From Petrosia ficiformis (lineage: Eukaryota > Porifera > Demospongiae > Haplosclerida > Petrosiidae), in NCBI GenBank assembly GCA_947044365.1, contig OX345645.1, positions 3,309,741 to 3,373,740 of the forward strand: a stretch of 64,000 nt of DNA, written 5' to 3'. The translations under genes were made by a program, and so were the position numbers. Below, piece after piece: positions 24,128 through 32,312 of this stretch (the first letter of the stretch is position 1; each line of letters begins with the position of its first letter). The notes beneath the pieces were generated by a model. That model did not search any database. It saw nothing but the letters and a program-made list of their open reading frames with translations, and was not told where the DNA came from.

Positions 24128-27100
24128 ATCTACATCTCGGATAACATCATGTATATACATCTCTACTCCAGTGTGTATAACAGTGTGTGGAATTTTTCCC
24201 AGAAAAAAAAAGCAGAGTGGTGATTATAGTAAAGGTCATTCACATTAACCATGACCTCAGAAAAATGTTCTTTTGGAATTTTTTGCCTGCACCATTTTCA
24301 TATAATAGTCCTTCCCGTTATTTGTGGATGTCAAATTTCATTGCTTCATTATTGAGTTACAGTATAATTATGTATTAACCTTATGACATTAAACTATTCA
24401 CTATATTACATATAAAGTCATCACATCATAATTTTGAGGACATCGTGAATGTGAACTGACTATACATGTAGCTCCACCCATTTCAAACTGACGACTCTCC
24501 TTGGATATTTCACTGACATTTTTCATCTCTTTCCTTTCTACCCTTACATCAATTTTGTATCCTGAAAAAGCACCGCCATTTTAAAATGTTAAAATGTCCT
24601 TATATTTGGTGTCTGCAACATCAAGACAGTGCCATTATAGTATATCTCCAGTGTTATACTATCAGTGTATAATAATTGTAGAGGTGTAAGTAATTGGCTA
24701 GGCAACCAGTAATCAAAATCTCTTAAAATTTTGCAGATCATTCATGCTGACTACTTCAATGTTTAATTAGAAGCAAGCTTGCAGCTGAAAGCGCTCCAGC
24801 TACATGTACATGTACATGTACAAGCCTGAAGTTATAGGAATTAATATATAATAGTGTTTGAGAAACTGGTATCAGTACTAATGATATTCATAGAGTAACA
24901 ATCAAAATTTCTTCATTTACCTACCTCTATCAGTAATGAAATAGGGATGGGTGATACGATACCATAGTACTCAATACTTCAATACTAAATGTACATGTAC
25001 ATCTGAGATTCCTGGTATTGAGTAATATCTGAGTATCGATAGTGCTAATGATACTAGTCTACCACACCTCTATTTTAATCTGACACACCCATTTAACAGA
25101 TACATTTTCTACCTCTTCCACTGTTCCACATTTTACATGTACATGTGTATACAGGATTTGTATAAAATGTGAACATGTTCATTATGTGAATGTGCATTAT
25201 CAGGTATTGGTATCATACATGTACTTGATACAGATCCCCAAACTAATTGGTATCATATCAAAAGAAATAGCTGGCACTGCCTACCACTACCATTCAATAT
25301 TGATACCTGGTACCAGGTAGAGCAGAGGGTTACTGTAACTGTAATGTCTGTCTGTCTGTCTATTCCTGGAAAACTACATGTAATGTTCAACTTTGAGACT
25401 TTGATTGACGATCATTGACCAGGTACATGTATCAATATTGAATGGTAGTGGTACATACCCTAGAGACTATTCAGTATTGATATCTGGTATCACCCATCAC
25501 TATCAATACATGCCCTAGAGACTATTCAGTATTGATATCTGGTATCACCCATCATTATCAATACAAGCCCTATAAACTATTCAGTATTGATATCTGGTAT
25601 CACCCATCATTATCAATACAAGCCCTATAAACTATTCAGTATTGATATCTGGTATCACCATTATCAATACAAGCCCTATAAACTATTCAGTATTGATATC
25701 TGGTATCACCCATTATTATCAATACAAGCCCTAGAGATATTCAGTATTGATATCTGGTATCACCCATCATTATTATTATCAATACAACTTCATTATACAA
25801 GCCCTAGAAACTATTCAGTATTGATATCTGGTATCCTCCATAATTATTATCAATACAAGCCCTATAAACTATTATCAATACAAGCCCTATAAACTATTCA
25901 GTATTGATATCTGGTATCACCCATTATTATCAATACAAGCCCTAGAGATATTCAGTATTGATATCTGGTATCACCCATCATTATTATTATCAATACAAGC
26001 CCTATAAACTATTCAGTATTGATATCTGGTATCACCCATTATTATTATCAATACAAGCCCTAGAGACTATTCAGTATTGATATCTGGTATCACCCATCAT
26101 TATCAATACAAGCCCTAGAAACTATCGAAGCTACAAAACTGCTTTCCAAGTGTATTCATTCTTTATTAGCTAAGTGTTTTTTGGTTCTTTTTGGTTTTAG
26201 GTAGAACAGCAGTTCTTCCTTCCTATAGCTCAAGTACACCCATCATTACAAACTACTTGGTATCATAAAGTGAATACCACATCTTTATCATTTACCTGGT
26301 CTTCACCAAATAATAATAATAAATCTAAAACTTAAAATACTAAACAGTGATGGGTGATACTGAAACAAATTATTCAGTACCAGTACTTCAATTCCTATCA
26401 TGAAATGCTCCAGCACAGATACTGATGCTACATGTAACCACAACCTGCCACTAGATAGTATCAATTAATCTACATGTGTATATATTTTTGAATTTTTGCA
26501 ATCCAAAATTTGATGAACAAGTAGTGGATGCTTAACTTTATAGAGACTTATATAGTCATTGTTATTGTGGGTTTTAAATATTAAATTATATTCATATTGT
26601 GGTTGTCACATACATGTATGTATATTCTCTTACCTGATCTCAGATAAGCTCTCAAAAGGCTGCCTATATGAAGCATTATATCATCTTTGGAATCATTAAT
26701 TCTCCTTGCTTGATCTGAAAGTCCAGTAATGATATTCATAGCTTCCGTATTGTTTGATAGTAGTTGAATACAATGAGGATCTGGAACTACATGTATATCA
26801 CATTCTGATTGGTCAGTCATACGTATAGGAACACTATTACAGTTGCTAGTAACTAAACTCAAATCATTATTGTTTTGAAGGACATCAGTATCTTGTTCTT
26901 TGATATCATCATCAACACATGACATCACTGTAGAATCTACATGTAGCTTACTATCTGTAACATGTTTATATTCTCTATTCTTTGTTAGTATTTCCATTTC
27001 AAGTGTTACACTGTCATCATAATGTAAGGTGGACACAGTATCATTCATATCACCCATGTTCAGGAAACAGTCATTCAGAAAGGTGAGTAGTACTTGTGCA

Positions 27101-30100
27101 TCGTTAAATGTACTCATGTAACCAAATGATATTCGTACACATCCAGTAGGATAACCATTGATGAGATCTAGATTATCACCACATGAATGACCAGCCTATA
27201 TGTATATAGTACATGTATGTACATTGTATGTATGTTTGCATGTACATGTACATTGTACATGTGTATAACTGTAACTATACTATGTACATGTACATATATG
27301 TATGCATGTACATGTATGTTTACAATGTACATGTATATGGCTCAATTCATACCATATACATATTTTCTATCATATACATGTACATGTATAATATTATATG
27401 TACCTCCATGTTCTCAAGAATCTGTTCACTAGTCAAGTCCAAATATCTCTGACATGCTCCAGGGTTACAAAAACAACCAGTTCTCAAGTGTATGTTATAT
27501 ATACATGCCATCTTATCTACCTGTAGTACAAAACATATACATGTACATGTATTGTATGTATCGACATATTGAAAATTTGAAATATCGATATTTTATAGTG
27601 ATACAATATTGGCTTTTTGGTGTATCAATACACTGGAGTGGGCAGTTTAGTAAGCTGGGTTTTTCTCATTTGTCTGATTGTATACCTACATGTACATTGT
27701 GAAGCTAAAAGCCACTCTAACTGAGCACCTCTTCTTTCCTTTAATAATTTTCCTCAGCTGTTTCTTTAAGTTGATAATATACTATATGTATATATATTAC
27801 TTTATACATATATGTTACTTTATATATATATATTACTTTATATATATATATTACTTTTTTTAATATAAATAATAATTTAAATATTAATAATATATATATA
27901 TATACTAATATTTATCAAACAATGTTTACCATAGAAACAACGAATCCATACATTTTCAATTAGACATTCAAATCACGCACTATGACAATATTTTCCAGTA
28001 TTTTTATAGAGTCATATGACCGGAAGTTTTATTGCACGGAACATCACCTGACCGGAAGTTTTATTGTATTGCGTGTCACATGCTGCTAAGTAAAAATTGT
28101 GTAGAAAGAGATTACTCTCTAATTTCTTTAGTTTTGGCGATGGTGAAGTTAGTAAACATGAGTTGTGATAAAATTATGAACGAGGTAAGTTATGTTTATG
28201 ATAAAATGTGAAAGTAGAGAAGTTTATATATGTGCAGTGCTGAAAGTCTTTTTTCGGGTTGGAGGTTGCCCGAGATAGCTACTGTTTTGGGATTTAACTT
28301 GTGAAATGCTTCAAGATTACCATCTTTATCATGATAGTGTGAATAATAAAGTATTGCTAAGTAGTAATAGGCAAAAACAAGCATTATTTGATAAATATAT
28401 TATCGCACAGATACCCGGGAAATATTACTCGTTGGATACAGCGTGCCACTCGTCCTTCGGACTCGTGGCAACGCTGTATCCAACTCGTAATATTTCCCGG
28501 TATCTGTGCGATAATATATATATATTATATACTATATACTGTTACTAATTAGGACTTTATGAATTATAATTATGCTTGTTATGAATATTATGTCAGTTCT
28601 GCATTCTACACTATAACTTGGATAATAATTATATACAAATGTAATTATTAATATTAGAATAATTAATATAAGAGAAAAAAACCACTTCCGGACATTTATT
28701 TACATTTTATAAGCATTTTATAAGCATTTTAATTATTATTTCAAATATCATGATACTGTATTGTATAGTGGTATTTTTGGAAGCGATACACAACTATCGT
28801 TTACATGTAGTTGTATTGCACATCCCTATCCACACAACACATGTACTATCAACATGGATCCCCCACACCCAAAATAAGGAACACACACTTTTCTCTATTG
28901 ACTTACTGACTCGTATACAACTGTACAATGTACATGTATGTCTATTATAACTTACCTCACTGTATCCAACATAACATCCATCTGGTCTCAAGAGGTTAAA
29001 GGTCACTATACCACCTTGTCTGCTCTGGTCTGTGAAATCCTCGTCATGATATAATACACACAATGGTTTACCATTGTTGTGTTTCATAGCAACCATTGTG
29101 TTGTATACATGTTGTGCTAGTGTGAATGTGTGTTGGCTAATTATATTCATAGTTAAGTTGAATCTGTTCAAGGACTCAAACCCATGTCTCAGTGCTATGA
29201 TATCCAAGAATGGGACTGTACCGTCTTCAAACCTAAATTTAATTAGTGAATCACAAGTATATACATGTAGATGCCGAGACAATTACATGTATAGTGTGTT
29301 TAATTAGGGCACAAGCCTGAGCGAGCCCCGCCCTAACCAGGTCAGCAAATGTATCTTGTTTTTTTGCTTGCTGGCTTTAATGCCACTTCGATGTATGGTT
29401 ACTATATCCTCATATTTATTCCATGCAATTTTCACTTGCCCCTCTGATGAGTATCATCTGTCTACTAGTTGAAGTTCTGTAGTATCAAAGCATTTTTAAT
29501 TAGTACAGTAAATTATAGCACAGATGTTAAGCTTGGACATGCATTACTTCAGATAATATATACCCAGTGGTGTACAAACAGCCACTCATACAGGTTATTC
29601 TACGATAAATGTAATGAATGTCTAGTAAATTGAAACTACATGTAGGGCCGGGTGATGATAGTACTACTATCACTATCATGATATTTTAATGTCATACTAT
29701 CAAGAGTAGTGAAAATAGGCCAAAATTTCTGGAAAATTTCTATACCCCTGTATACACAGTACACCACCAGTAAGTGTATCAGTACTCTATTCTTTGAGAT
29801 AGGCCTAACCGATTATATCAATTTTGCGATAAATTGTGATTAATCGCGATTATGATGTCATGTATTACAGCATTGCGATGTCACCATGTGTCTACTGCAC
29901 ATGTGCACTATTGCAAACAACCACATGTGACCATTGATGTGTTAGAAAATGGAGTCCAGTGTGACAATATATAACTTTTGCCACTAAAAGGAGCAAAGAG
30001 TTTCGTTTGACATCACTCAAGCAAGGATGGAAAGATAACTGAAGCTGATAAGAAGTAAAGAAAATGAATATTCAGTAAGCTACATGTATGTTCTAATAAT

Positions 30101-32312
30101 TTCACTTATATTGGAAATACTACTAACATGTGGAATCATCTGGAAAAAGCACACAGACAGGAGTTTCGCCAAGCTAAGGCCAGTGATGAATCTAATAGTG
30201 CTACTTGTCATTGTGAACAGTAAAAGGTTATGCCTTCTCCCAGAAAATGTAAATAATTATGTCAGTGTTTGTAGCAGACAACTTAACCCTTAGAGCACTG
30301 ATGTCATATATATGTGACATTTCACCCCTACGTGGTTCGCCATCTGTTCCTAGCAACACGAAGCTGTCCAAATGCTTGTAATTGGCGTCAGGCACAAGCT
30401 GATGAACGTGGGTAAAAAAGTTGATGATTTGGGAATTTTAAAGGGGGGTGTCCCCCCGTTAATGTGGGGGATAGAAGGGGGCACAGCCCCCTCGCTGCCG
30501 ACAAATTTAGCTTTTTTTGACCCCGCCCACGCCCTCTGGTGGGTACCTGAGGCATTTTCCTTGCTGTGAAACCTGAAATCGTGGGTGTAGCTGGTGCCAA
30601 CATGCAGTGGGGTCATTTTGTTAGCCCCAGTTCCAGTCAAAAGAGGGAGAGCACTGCATTTAATTTGATCCTACGATGCGCTTGGGGACTTTCGAGTCCC
30701 AGTAAGCAAGGTGGTGGAAGTAGTAGTCCATGTCGGAAAAGGAGCCAAGTTTGGGGTAGAGAAAGTGAACGGTGGCCAAATTTTATGCAAGAGAGTCGCC
30801 AGTGTTGGAAATGGGAAGAATTTTGAAAAACAGGCTCAGTGCTCTAAGGGTTAAAATACATCAATAGTACAAGTCAAACAATAGTTATTCTACATGTATC
30901 TTCAATTTTATTTAGTGAATATTTCACAATAGCTACGCAACATGATCTTTTCATAAATTTTAATTATTTTATCATTGTCCTGTATTGGATTATGCAAATA
31001 CCTTTTTGTATATCATAATCGTGATATAATCGAAAATTGTGATTATTTACCATCAATAATCGTGATGCTGAAAAAATCATAATCACTCGGCCCTATTTTG
31101 AGAACACATTCTGTTATAATTTACATGAAATGCTTTTTTATTTGTTACTATTGTTAAACATACATGTACCTTTCATGAAGTAAGGGACGTAGTTTATGAA
31201 ATCTCTTTCTTGAAATTGATGTTACAACAGTGCCTCCTCCAAAATACCTCCTCTTTAATAAATGCCCAATGTCTTGACGTACTAAGAGAGCACCAAGACC
31301 CGTAGGAAAACCAAATATTTTATAGAACGAAATAGAAATAAAATGGGCAGGATTTTCTGAAAGATTGAGGTCATTAGTTGATACATAACCTGCAGCATCT
31401 AGTAAGACAAGCCATACACCTTTTAGGTTTTGTAACCCAGAAATGCTAACTTCCTTATTAGGAAGTTGTCGTACCCATTTTAAGGGATATTTTCGTCCAT
31501 TGAAGTTGCTCTGTGCTGGATATGCAAATAAGTGATATAATGAAATATTTGGTCCAAGGGTTCTTCCATCATCTTCTCCTCCACCTTTTACACATTCCTC
31601 ACTAACACAAACTAACTGTGCCGCCCCCTTATCTGCAGCTATCTCCCTCATTCCAACAACAGAGGTATGATTATCTTCAAGATAGCAAAACACGCTCAAC
31701 CCCTCAATAACAGGTTGATAATTATCAGAGGTAGTGGTAGTAGTCTCACTTTTAGGGACACTAGCATTCTGATAAATCCCATCCATACTTATCAACATAG
31801 ACTTGTGAATATATAGGACGTTGGTAGTACATGCCTCCTCACTTTGGTCATCTTTTCCCAGACCACACCCACTTTTACCACTCCACGGAAACACATCACT
31901 TAGTAGATGTAAAGATGATGTACAGCCTGATGTGAAAATGATATCGTAATGTTCTGAATCAGTACGGAAATGAGCCAGTACTATATCACGAACATGCTCA
32001 ATAGTTTCTGTTGTTAATTTACTACTTGGGTTTTGACTGTGTGGATTGCCATATAGATTATTACTTAGGTCTTTGTAATATGACTCTAACTGACTCTTTG
32101 CATACAGTGTTGTACCTGCATGATCCAAATACACACTATCTAGAAAAATAAAGAAAACTTTAAATGATACACAGGAGAGAAGAGGCATTTCGGGATTCCT
32201 TCCTCACTAGTTAAATATCACCAAATAAGAACATTTCATTCATTCATAACTCTCTTACTTGAAACTTACCTTTGGCATGAGAGAACTCACTGGAATCCCA
32301 TCGTCCCTCCAT
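8925..32312 (-). CDS. MOCOS: molybdenum cofactor sulfurase, 13 coding exons identified
   Basis: The protein transfers sulfur from cysteine to the molybdenum cofactor, activating xanthine dehydrogenase and aldehyde oxidase. It is expected to be cytosolic, with a PLP-dependent NifS-like domain followed by a MOSC domain. Seen in the sequence: SVYLDHAGTT near the N-terminus, the PLP-lysine motif SFYKIFGFPTGLGALLV, RYFGGGTV, the catalytic-cysteine motif RTGCFCNPGACQ, GHSCGDNLDLINGYPTG, then ICLYPVKSCAAYQ, GACLSQKQEPRLSLI, the MOSC core RFRPNLLV and GGCSRCQMICVDQKSG. Exon phases agree across all junctions. The identified exons total about 964 codons, slightly above typical animal length (about 890). 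A short C-terminal exon after 8925 was not found. The start ATG at 32312 gives MEGRWDSSEFSHAK. Introns are long and filled with repeats, but no exon shows a break, so the gene is probably functional. Confidence 0.93.
9290..9960. repeat. TACATGTA/CATACA low-complexity block in MOCOS intron 12
   Basis: Dense TACATGTACATGTA palindromes, CACACATA runs and a (CATA)n tract near 9905-9942. Open frames on both strands are compositional artefacts. Confidence 0.85.
10377..10767. mobile_element. hAT MITE with perfect 8-bp duplication ACCTCAAG
   Basis: The ends are TAGGCCTGAGCCTATTATTC and, reverse-complemented, TAGGTCTGCGCCTATTATTC. Both flanks carry ACCTCAAG (10369-10376 and 10768-10775), the 8-bp target-site duplication expected of hAT transposons. 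The element is 391 bp, lies in MOCOS intron 12, and has no transposase. Confidence 0.92.
10790..10975 (+). mobile_element. degenerate partial copy of the CAAGTGTATATA MITE family
   Basis: The segment TTAATTGACCAAGCCCACGG, then ACACAACTTCCTTAACTATG, then GGAAAGCAATCAGGG and GGCCATAAAA matches the 3' half of the family copies at 45936 and 49688. Confidence 0.7.
11028..11174 (-). CDS. MOCOS: MOCOS exon 12 (MOSC domain)
   Basis: The exon is 147 nt, phase 0 to phase 0, encoding PSQEDLVARFRPNLLVGVDK, then HHDGTTCTYSTPFLEDEWKI and IKIGNATFQ. The RFRPNLLV and EDEW...IGNATFQ segments match the MOSC fold of MOCOS. The codons for TTCTY contain TACATGTA, the genome-wide palindrome. Confidence 0.92.
11275..12070. 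repeat. TACATGTA blocks and a 60-70 bp repeat in MOCOS intron 11
   Basis: The part at 11880-12050 repeats TATAAGTAAGAAAACCA joined to TACATGTA-containing spacers three or four times. The three overlapping open frames on the - strand come from this repeat. Confidence 0.75.
12339..12469 (-). CDS. MOCOS: MOCOS exon 11
   Basis: The exon enters in phase 1 and leaves in phase 0 at a GTTAGT donor. It encodes DGNRSPVQKATLSLSNEAQY, then LMITQTSIKYIHELLLQRIG and ELST. The LSLSNEAQYL motif corresponds to LSLVNEAQYL of vertebrate MOCOS. Confidence 0.92.
13004..13125 (-). CDS. MOCOS: MOCOS exon 10
   Basis: The acceptor is TCTATAG. The exon enters in phase 2 and encodes IQGIDCGDSSSHWLKLVLGR, then NCRLVQMNQNYQREAKNYIH, ending in phase 1 before GTGTGT. 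The DCGDxxSxWL...GRxCRLV pattern matches the MOSC N-terminal segment. Confidence 0.92.
13370..13800. repeat. TACATGTA-dense block in MOCOS intron 9
   Basis: Closely packed TACATGTACATGTA palindromes with ATATAT spacers. Three overlapping - strand open frames here are compositional. Confidence 0.85.
14050..14600. repeat. (AT)n followed by a GTTCAAATGTACATGTACAATG tandem repeat
   Basis: An AT tract occupies about 14085-14150. An irregular repeat of TGTTCAAATGTACATGTA with ATGTTAATAC spacers, partly as inverted copies, runs to 14590. Confidence 0.8.
15140..15700 (+). repeat. 79-bp satellite array, forward orientation, about 7 copies
   Basis: The unit contains GTACATGTACTCATACCCAT, then ATATACCCCTGTGTCAGAGT and ATCCATGTATACTATAGTAA. 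Unit starts are about 79 bp apart (ctcat at 15171, 15250, 15330, 15409). The 223-codon open frame over it has the same length periodicity and is not a gene. The reverse-complement unit recurs at 17895-18285. Confidence 0.93.
16173..16427. repeat. perfect 118-bp palindrome with 19-bp spacer
   Basis: The left arm 16173-16290 and the right arm 16310-16427 are exact reverse complements as far as I can read. The right arm is open on the + strand (VAKESLPEALVSDFEKGIEV, then DIQKESFESAGKLYTHF) and looks protein-coding. The left arm is its inverted duplicate, so both strands show the same peptide. Confidence 0.93.
16690..17319 (+). pseudogene. KDZ-type transposase relic
   Basis: Two blocks of a Kyakuja-Dileera-Zisupton transposase are readable. 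The first (about 16702-16866) reads GIVAGIHPCGVITM, then an in-frame TGA, then ESKSQVYGHLHAYLSK. The second (16926-17319) reads ICYDDACHLLKYAINSARSS, VVDRMHFRGHKDHWCREHCD and PDK, and after an inserted 68 bp (17117-17184) continues EICEQTFSWLSRYARITRHM, NRERF and a stop. YDDACHL, the VDRxHFxGHxDxWCxxxCxP motif and CEQTFSWLxxYxxITRHMN are diagnostic in my recollection of the family. The stop and the insertion make it non-functional. It sits in MOCOS intron 9. Confidence 0.85.
17895..18285 (-). repeat. 79-bp satellite array, inverted orientation, about 5 copies
   Basis: The same unit as at 15140-15700 but reverse-complemented: TATACATGGATACTCTGACA, then CAAGGGGTACATATGGGTAT and GAGTACATGTACGGTACATG. 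One unit carries an internal deletion near 18070. The two arrays face each other across the KDZ relic. Confidence 0.92.
18290..18790 (+). other. GC-richer segment with broken open frame, unrecognised
   Basis: The segment contains a + strand frame reading HYFKRDSAVPSPNRALSSRV, then LFSAIDSCPTTVIKELIIAT, then a stop and further open sequence. Base composition is more gene-like than its surroundings. It could be part of the neighbouring transposon or a captured exon; I do not recognise it. Confidence 0.35.
19018..19495 (-). mobile_element. CAAGTGTATATA MITE family, reverse copy
   Basis: It runs from TGATTGCTTTCCC through an (AT)n tract, GTACGTAAAAGAACGCGCG, GAAACTGGAAC and AGCTAGCTATTCTACCTGAA to CAAAGCAGTCATAGGGATAC and CTTG, the reverse complement of copies at 45936 and 49688. 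It lies in MOCOS intron 9 and is non-coding. Confidence 0.88.
19890..20370. repeat. TAATAG trinucleotide-like low-complexity block
   Basis: Runs of GTAATAGTAATAGTA and related words. No coding signal. Confidence 0.75.
20371..20720. repeat. local direct duplication interrupted by a MITE
   Basis: The segment GGTAATAGTATTAGTAATTA through GGTAATAGTGATAGTATTTA occurs at 20376-20430 and again near 20661-20720. The first copy is interrupted by the 200-bp MITE; the second shows the uninterrupted site. Confidence 0.8.
20430..20629. mobile_element. 200-bp TA-type MITE, copy 1
   Basis: The left end is TACCGTAATTCTGGAAAATT and the right end, reverse-complemented, is TACCGTAAATCGGGAATATT. Element length (200 bp) and sequence match the copy at 33889-34088 closely. 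The TA termini fit a Tc1/mariner-type insertion. Confidence 0.9.
20904..21000 (-). CDS. MOCOS: MOCOS exon 9
   Basis: The acceptor is CTTTTAG and the donor GTAAGA. The exon enters in phase 1 and leaves in phase 2. It encodes DPLIPDLIIPLHHDHVTSGK, then EFNICRAKVCGD. The final RAKVCGD matches the SRVCAD segment of vertebrate MOCOS. Confidence 0.88.
21117..21499. mobile_element. hAT MITE with perfect 8-bp duplication CTTTGTAT
   Basis: The ends are TAGGGGTGGACAAAGGTT and, reverse-complemented, TAGGGCTGGGGAAAGGTT. Flanking CTTTGTAT occurs at 21109-21116 and 21500-21507. The element is 383 bp, in MOCOS intron 8. An inverted relative lies at 3531-3948. Confidence 0.93.
21620..21715. repeat. TACATGTACATGTAATTATA tandem block
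   Basis: Four or five imperfect units alternating TACATGTACATG and TAATTATA. Confidence 0.8.
22140..22305 (+). mobile_element. degenerate partial copy of the CAAGTGTATATA MITE family
   Basis: ACCAAGTCTCCTGGAATGAT, AACCTGCTTAACTATGTA, ACAAGCAAATATATACATTA and AAAGCAATTAGGGATG follow the order of the intact copies. Confidence 0.65.
22430..22470. repeat. (AT)n microsatellite abutting MOCOS exon 8 donor
   Basis: The AT tract begins a few bases beyond the GTAATT donor of exon 8, so intron 8 starts directly in simple repeat. Confidence 0.9.
22476..22638 (-). CDS. MOCOS: MOCOS exon 8 (MOSC N-terminal barrel)
   Basis: The exon is 163 nt, phase 0 to phase 1, encoding VKSWPVGTRGLKWDREWMII, then NERGACLSQKQEPRLSLIRP and SIDLKTEMMTLTVT. 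The WPVGxxGLxxDRxWM and CLSQKQEPRL motifs are strongly conserved with animal MOCOS. Confidence 0.95.
22800..23350. repeat. 36-bp satellite in MOCOS intron 7
   Basis: The unit contains TACAGTACATACCAGTACAA and GTACATTACTGAATTC, with period 36 (for example TACC at 22861 and 22897). About 12-14 copies, with longer-range repetition of variants. The open frames on both strands are periodic artefacts. Confidence 0.95.
23738..23805 (-). CDS. MOCOS: MOCOS exon 7
   Basis: The exon is 68 nt, entering in phase 1 after ATCTACAG and leaving in phase 0 before GTAATA. It encodes DEVCYTLNQICLYPVKSCAA and YQ, matching the LYPIKSCAAFEV start of the MOCOS MOSC region. Confidence 0.92.
24072..24152. mobile_element. 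5'-truncated SINE tail with (TTTC)n
   Basis: CATTTTTCCATTGCCTCAGG, TGTC, (TTTC)n and ATCTCGGATAACATCATGTA match the 3' body of the tRNA-headed SINE at 54767-54933; no tRNA head is present here. Confidence 0.75.
24466..24561 (-). CDS. MOCOS: MOCOS exon 6 (probable)
   Basis: An open segment after TTTTTCAG, with phase (1 to 1) that exactly bridges exons 5 and 7 if a GTATAG donor is used. It reads YKIDVRVERKEMKNVSEISK, then ESRQFEMGGAT. It falls in the variable linker between the sulfurase and MOSC domains, where homology cannot confirm it. Confidence 0.5.
24945..25345. mobile_element. probable hAT-like element end TAGGGATGGGTGATACGATA
   Basis: The TAGGGATGGGTGATAC start resembles the other TAGGG hAT termini in the window, followed by repeated GTATCGATA and GATACC words. 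The right end is unclear because the following satellite is built from similar sequence. Confidence 0.4.
25430..26135. repeat. 55-bp satellite in MOCOS intron 5
   Basis: The unit reads CTATTCAGTATTGATATCTG, then GTATCACCCATCATTATCAA and TACAAGCCCTATAAA, with period 55 (25522, 25577, 25632). About 11-12 copies with ATT-repeat length variation and one internal rearrangement near 25860. The reverse complement of its core resembles the TAGGGATGGGTGATAC element end upstream. Confidence 0.93.
26634..27195 (-). CDS. MOCOS: MOCOS exon 5 (end of sulfurase domain and linker)
   Basis: The exon is 562 nt, phase 0 to phase 1. It begins AGHSCGDNLDLINGYPTGCV and RISFGYMSTFNDAQVLLTFL, the conserved end of the NifS-like domain, then continues into a long acidic linker (about 150 residues) with many Asp, Ser and Asn. 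Two TACATGTA palindromes are embedded in the linker coding sequence, encoding IHV and LHV. Confidence 0.94.
27404..27520 (-). CDS. MOCOS: MOCOS exon 4 (catalytic cysteine)
   Basis: The exon is 117 nt, phase 0 to phase 0. It encodes VDKMACIYNIHLRTGCFCNP, then GACQRYLDLTSEQILENME. The RTGCFCNPGACQ motif carries the conserved active-site cysteine region that accepts the persulfide. Confidence 0.96.
27780..27905. repeat. TATATATATTACTTTA simple repeat
   Basis: Four or five units of TATATATATTACTTT followed by AT-rich sequence. Confidence 0.8.
28010..28184 (+). promoter_or_regulatory. candidate promoter and first exon nested in MOCOS intron 3
   Basis: Two direct copies of GACCGGAAGTTTTATTG (28019 and 28051 regions) contain ETS-type CCGGAAGT cores. 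They are followed by an ATG at 28140 with a 15-codon open frame, MVKLVNMSCDKIMNE, ending at a perfect GTAAGT donor (28185). A further reverse core, ACTTCCGG, lies near 28683. No downstream exon was recognised, so this may be a real small gene, a MOCOS antisense transcript start, or a displaced promoter copy. Confidence 0.4.
28395..28519. repeat. fold-back element with near-perfect arms
   Basis: The arms ATATATTATCGCACAGATAC through GTTGGATACAGCG pair with CGCTGTATCCAAC through GTATCTGTGCGATAATATAT around a GTCCTTCGGAC core. The arms match with only small indels. The + strand open frame through it is incidental. Confidence 0.88.
28956..29232 (-). CDS. MOCOS: MOCOS exon 3
   Basis: The exon is 277 nt, entering in phase 2 and leaving in phase 0 at GTAAGT. 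It encodes FEDGTVPFLDIIALRHGFES, then LNRFNLTMNIISQHTFTLAQ, HVYNTMVAMKHNNGKPLCVL and on to PDGCYVGYSE. FEDGT...FLDIIAL...HTFTLAQ is diagnostic of MOCOS. Confidence 0.96.
30113..30181 (+). pseudogene. BED zinc-finger fragment of a hAT transposase
   Basis: GNTTNMWNHLEKAH followed by RQEFRQAKA gives the second half of a BED finger, which binds the element ends. Upstream sequence has stops, and the catalytic domain is absent. Confidence 0.7.
30283..30854. mobile_element. piggyBac-type MITE with TTAA duplication
   Basis: Perfect ends TTAACCCTTAGAGCACTGA and the reverse complement at the right include the TTAA target at both sides. The body is 572 bp and conspicuously GC-richer than the window. 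Open frames on both strands show no recognisable transposase. Confidence 0.9.
31170..32139 (-). CDS. MOCOS: MOCOS exon 2 (PLP domain)
   Basis: A single 970-nt exon encodes nearly the whole aminotransferase-like domain. It starts SVYLDHAGTTLYAKSQLESY, contains NLYGNPHSQNPSS, YDIIFTSGCTSSLHLLSDVF, the PLP-lysine motif FISISFYKIFGFPTGLGALL and RRYFGGGTVVTSIS, and ends at LHE before GTACATG. Unlike the finely split C-terminal half, this portion is intron-free. The middle part between WSGKSGCG and YPAQSNF is serine/threonine-rich and longer than minimal. Confidence 0.95.
32270..32312 (-). CDS. MOCOS: MOCOS exon 1
   Basis: The ATG at 32310-32312 opens MEGRWDSSEFSHAK and the exon ends at a GTAAGTTTC donor. 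Phase 1 joins exon 2 to give AKDSVYLDHAG. An upstream CACGTG E-box-like hexamer lies at 32325-32330. Confidence 0.8.

Larger units (their letters stand above)
29800..31095. mobile_element. hAT relic with BED-like remnant, hosting a nested piggyBac-type MITE
   Basis: The ends TAGGCCTAACCGATTAT and, reverse-complemented, TAGGGCCGAGTGATTAT are flanked by CTTTGAGA (29792-29799) and TTTTGAGA (31096-31103), a 7-of-8 duplication typical of hAT. The interior holds a zinc-finger remnant on the + strand (30113-30181: GNTTNMWNHLEKAHRQEFRQ AKA), matching the BED-finger HxxxxH end of hAT transposases. The element lies in MOCOS intron 2. Confidence 0.88.

Noticed and set aside
25587..25892. Open frame with repeated SIDIWYHHYQYKP
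   Set aside because: Artefact of the 55-bp satellite.
28306..28548. 80-codon + strand frame
   Set aside because: Its second half is the fold-back element; no splice context or conservation.
30350..30826. Overlapping frames on both strands in GC-rich DNA
   Set aside because: They lie within the piggyBac-type MITE; several frames are open only because of high GC, and none is transposase-like.
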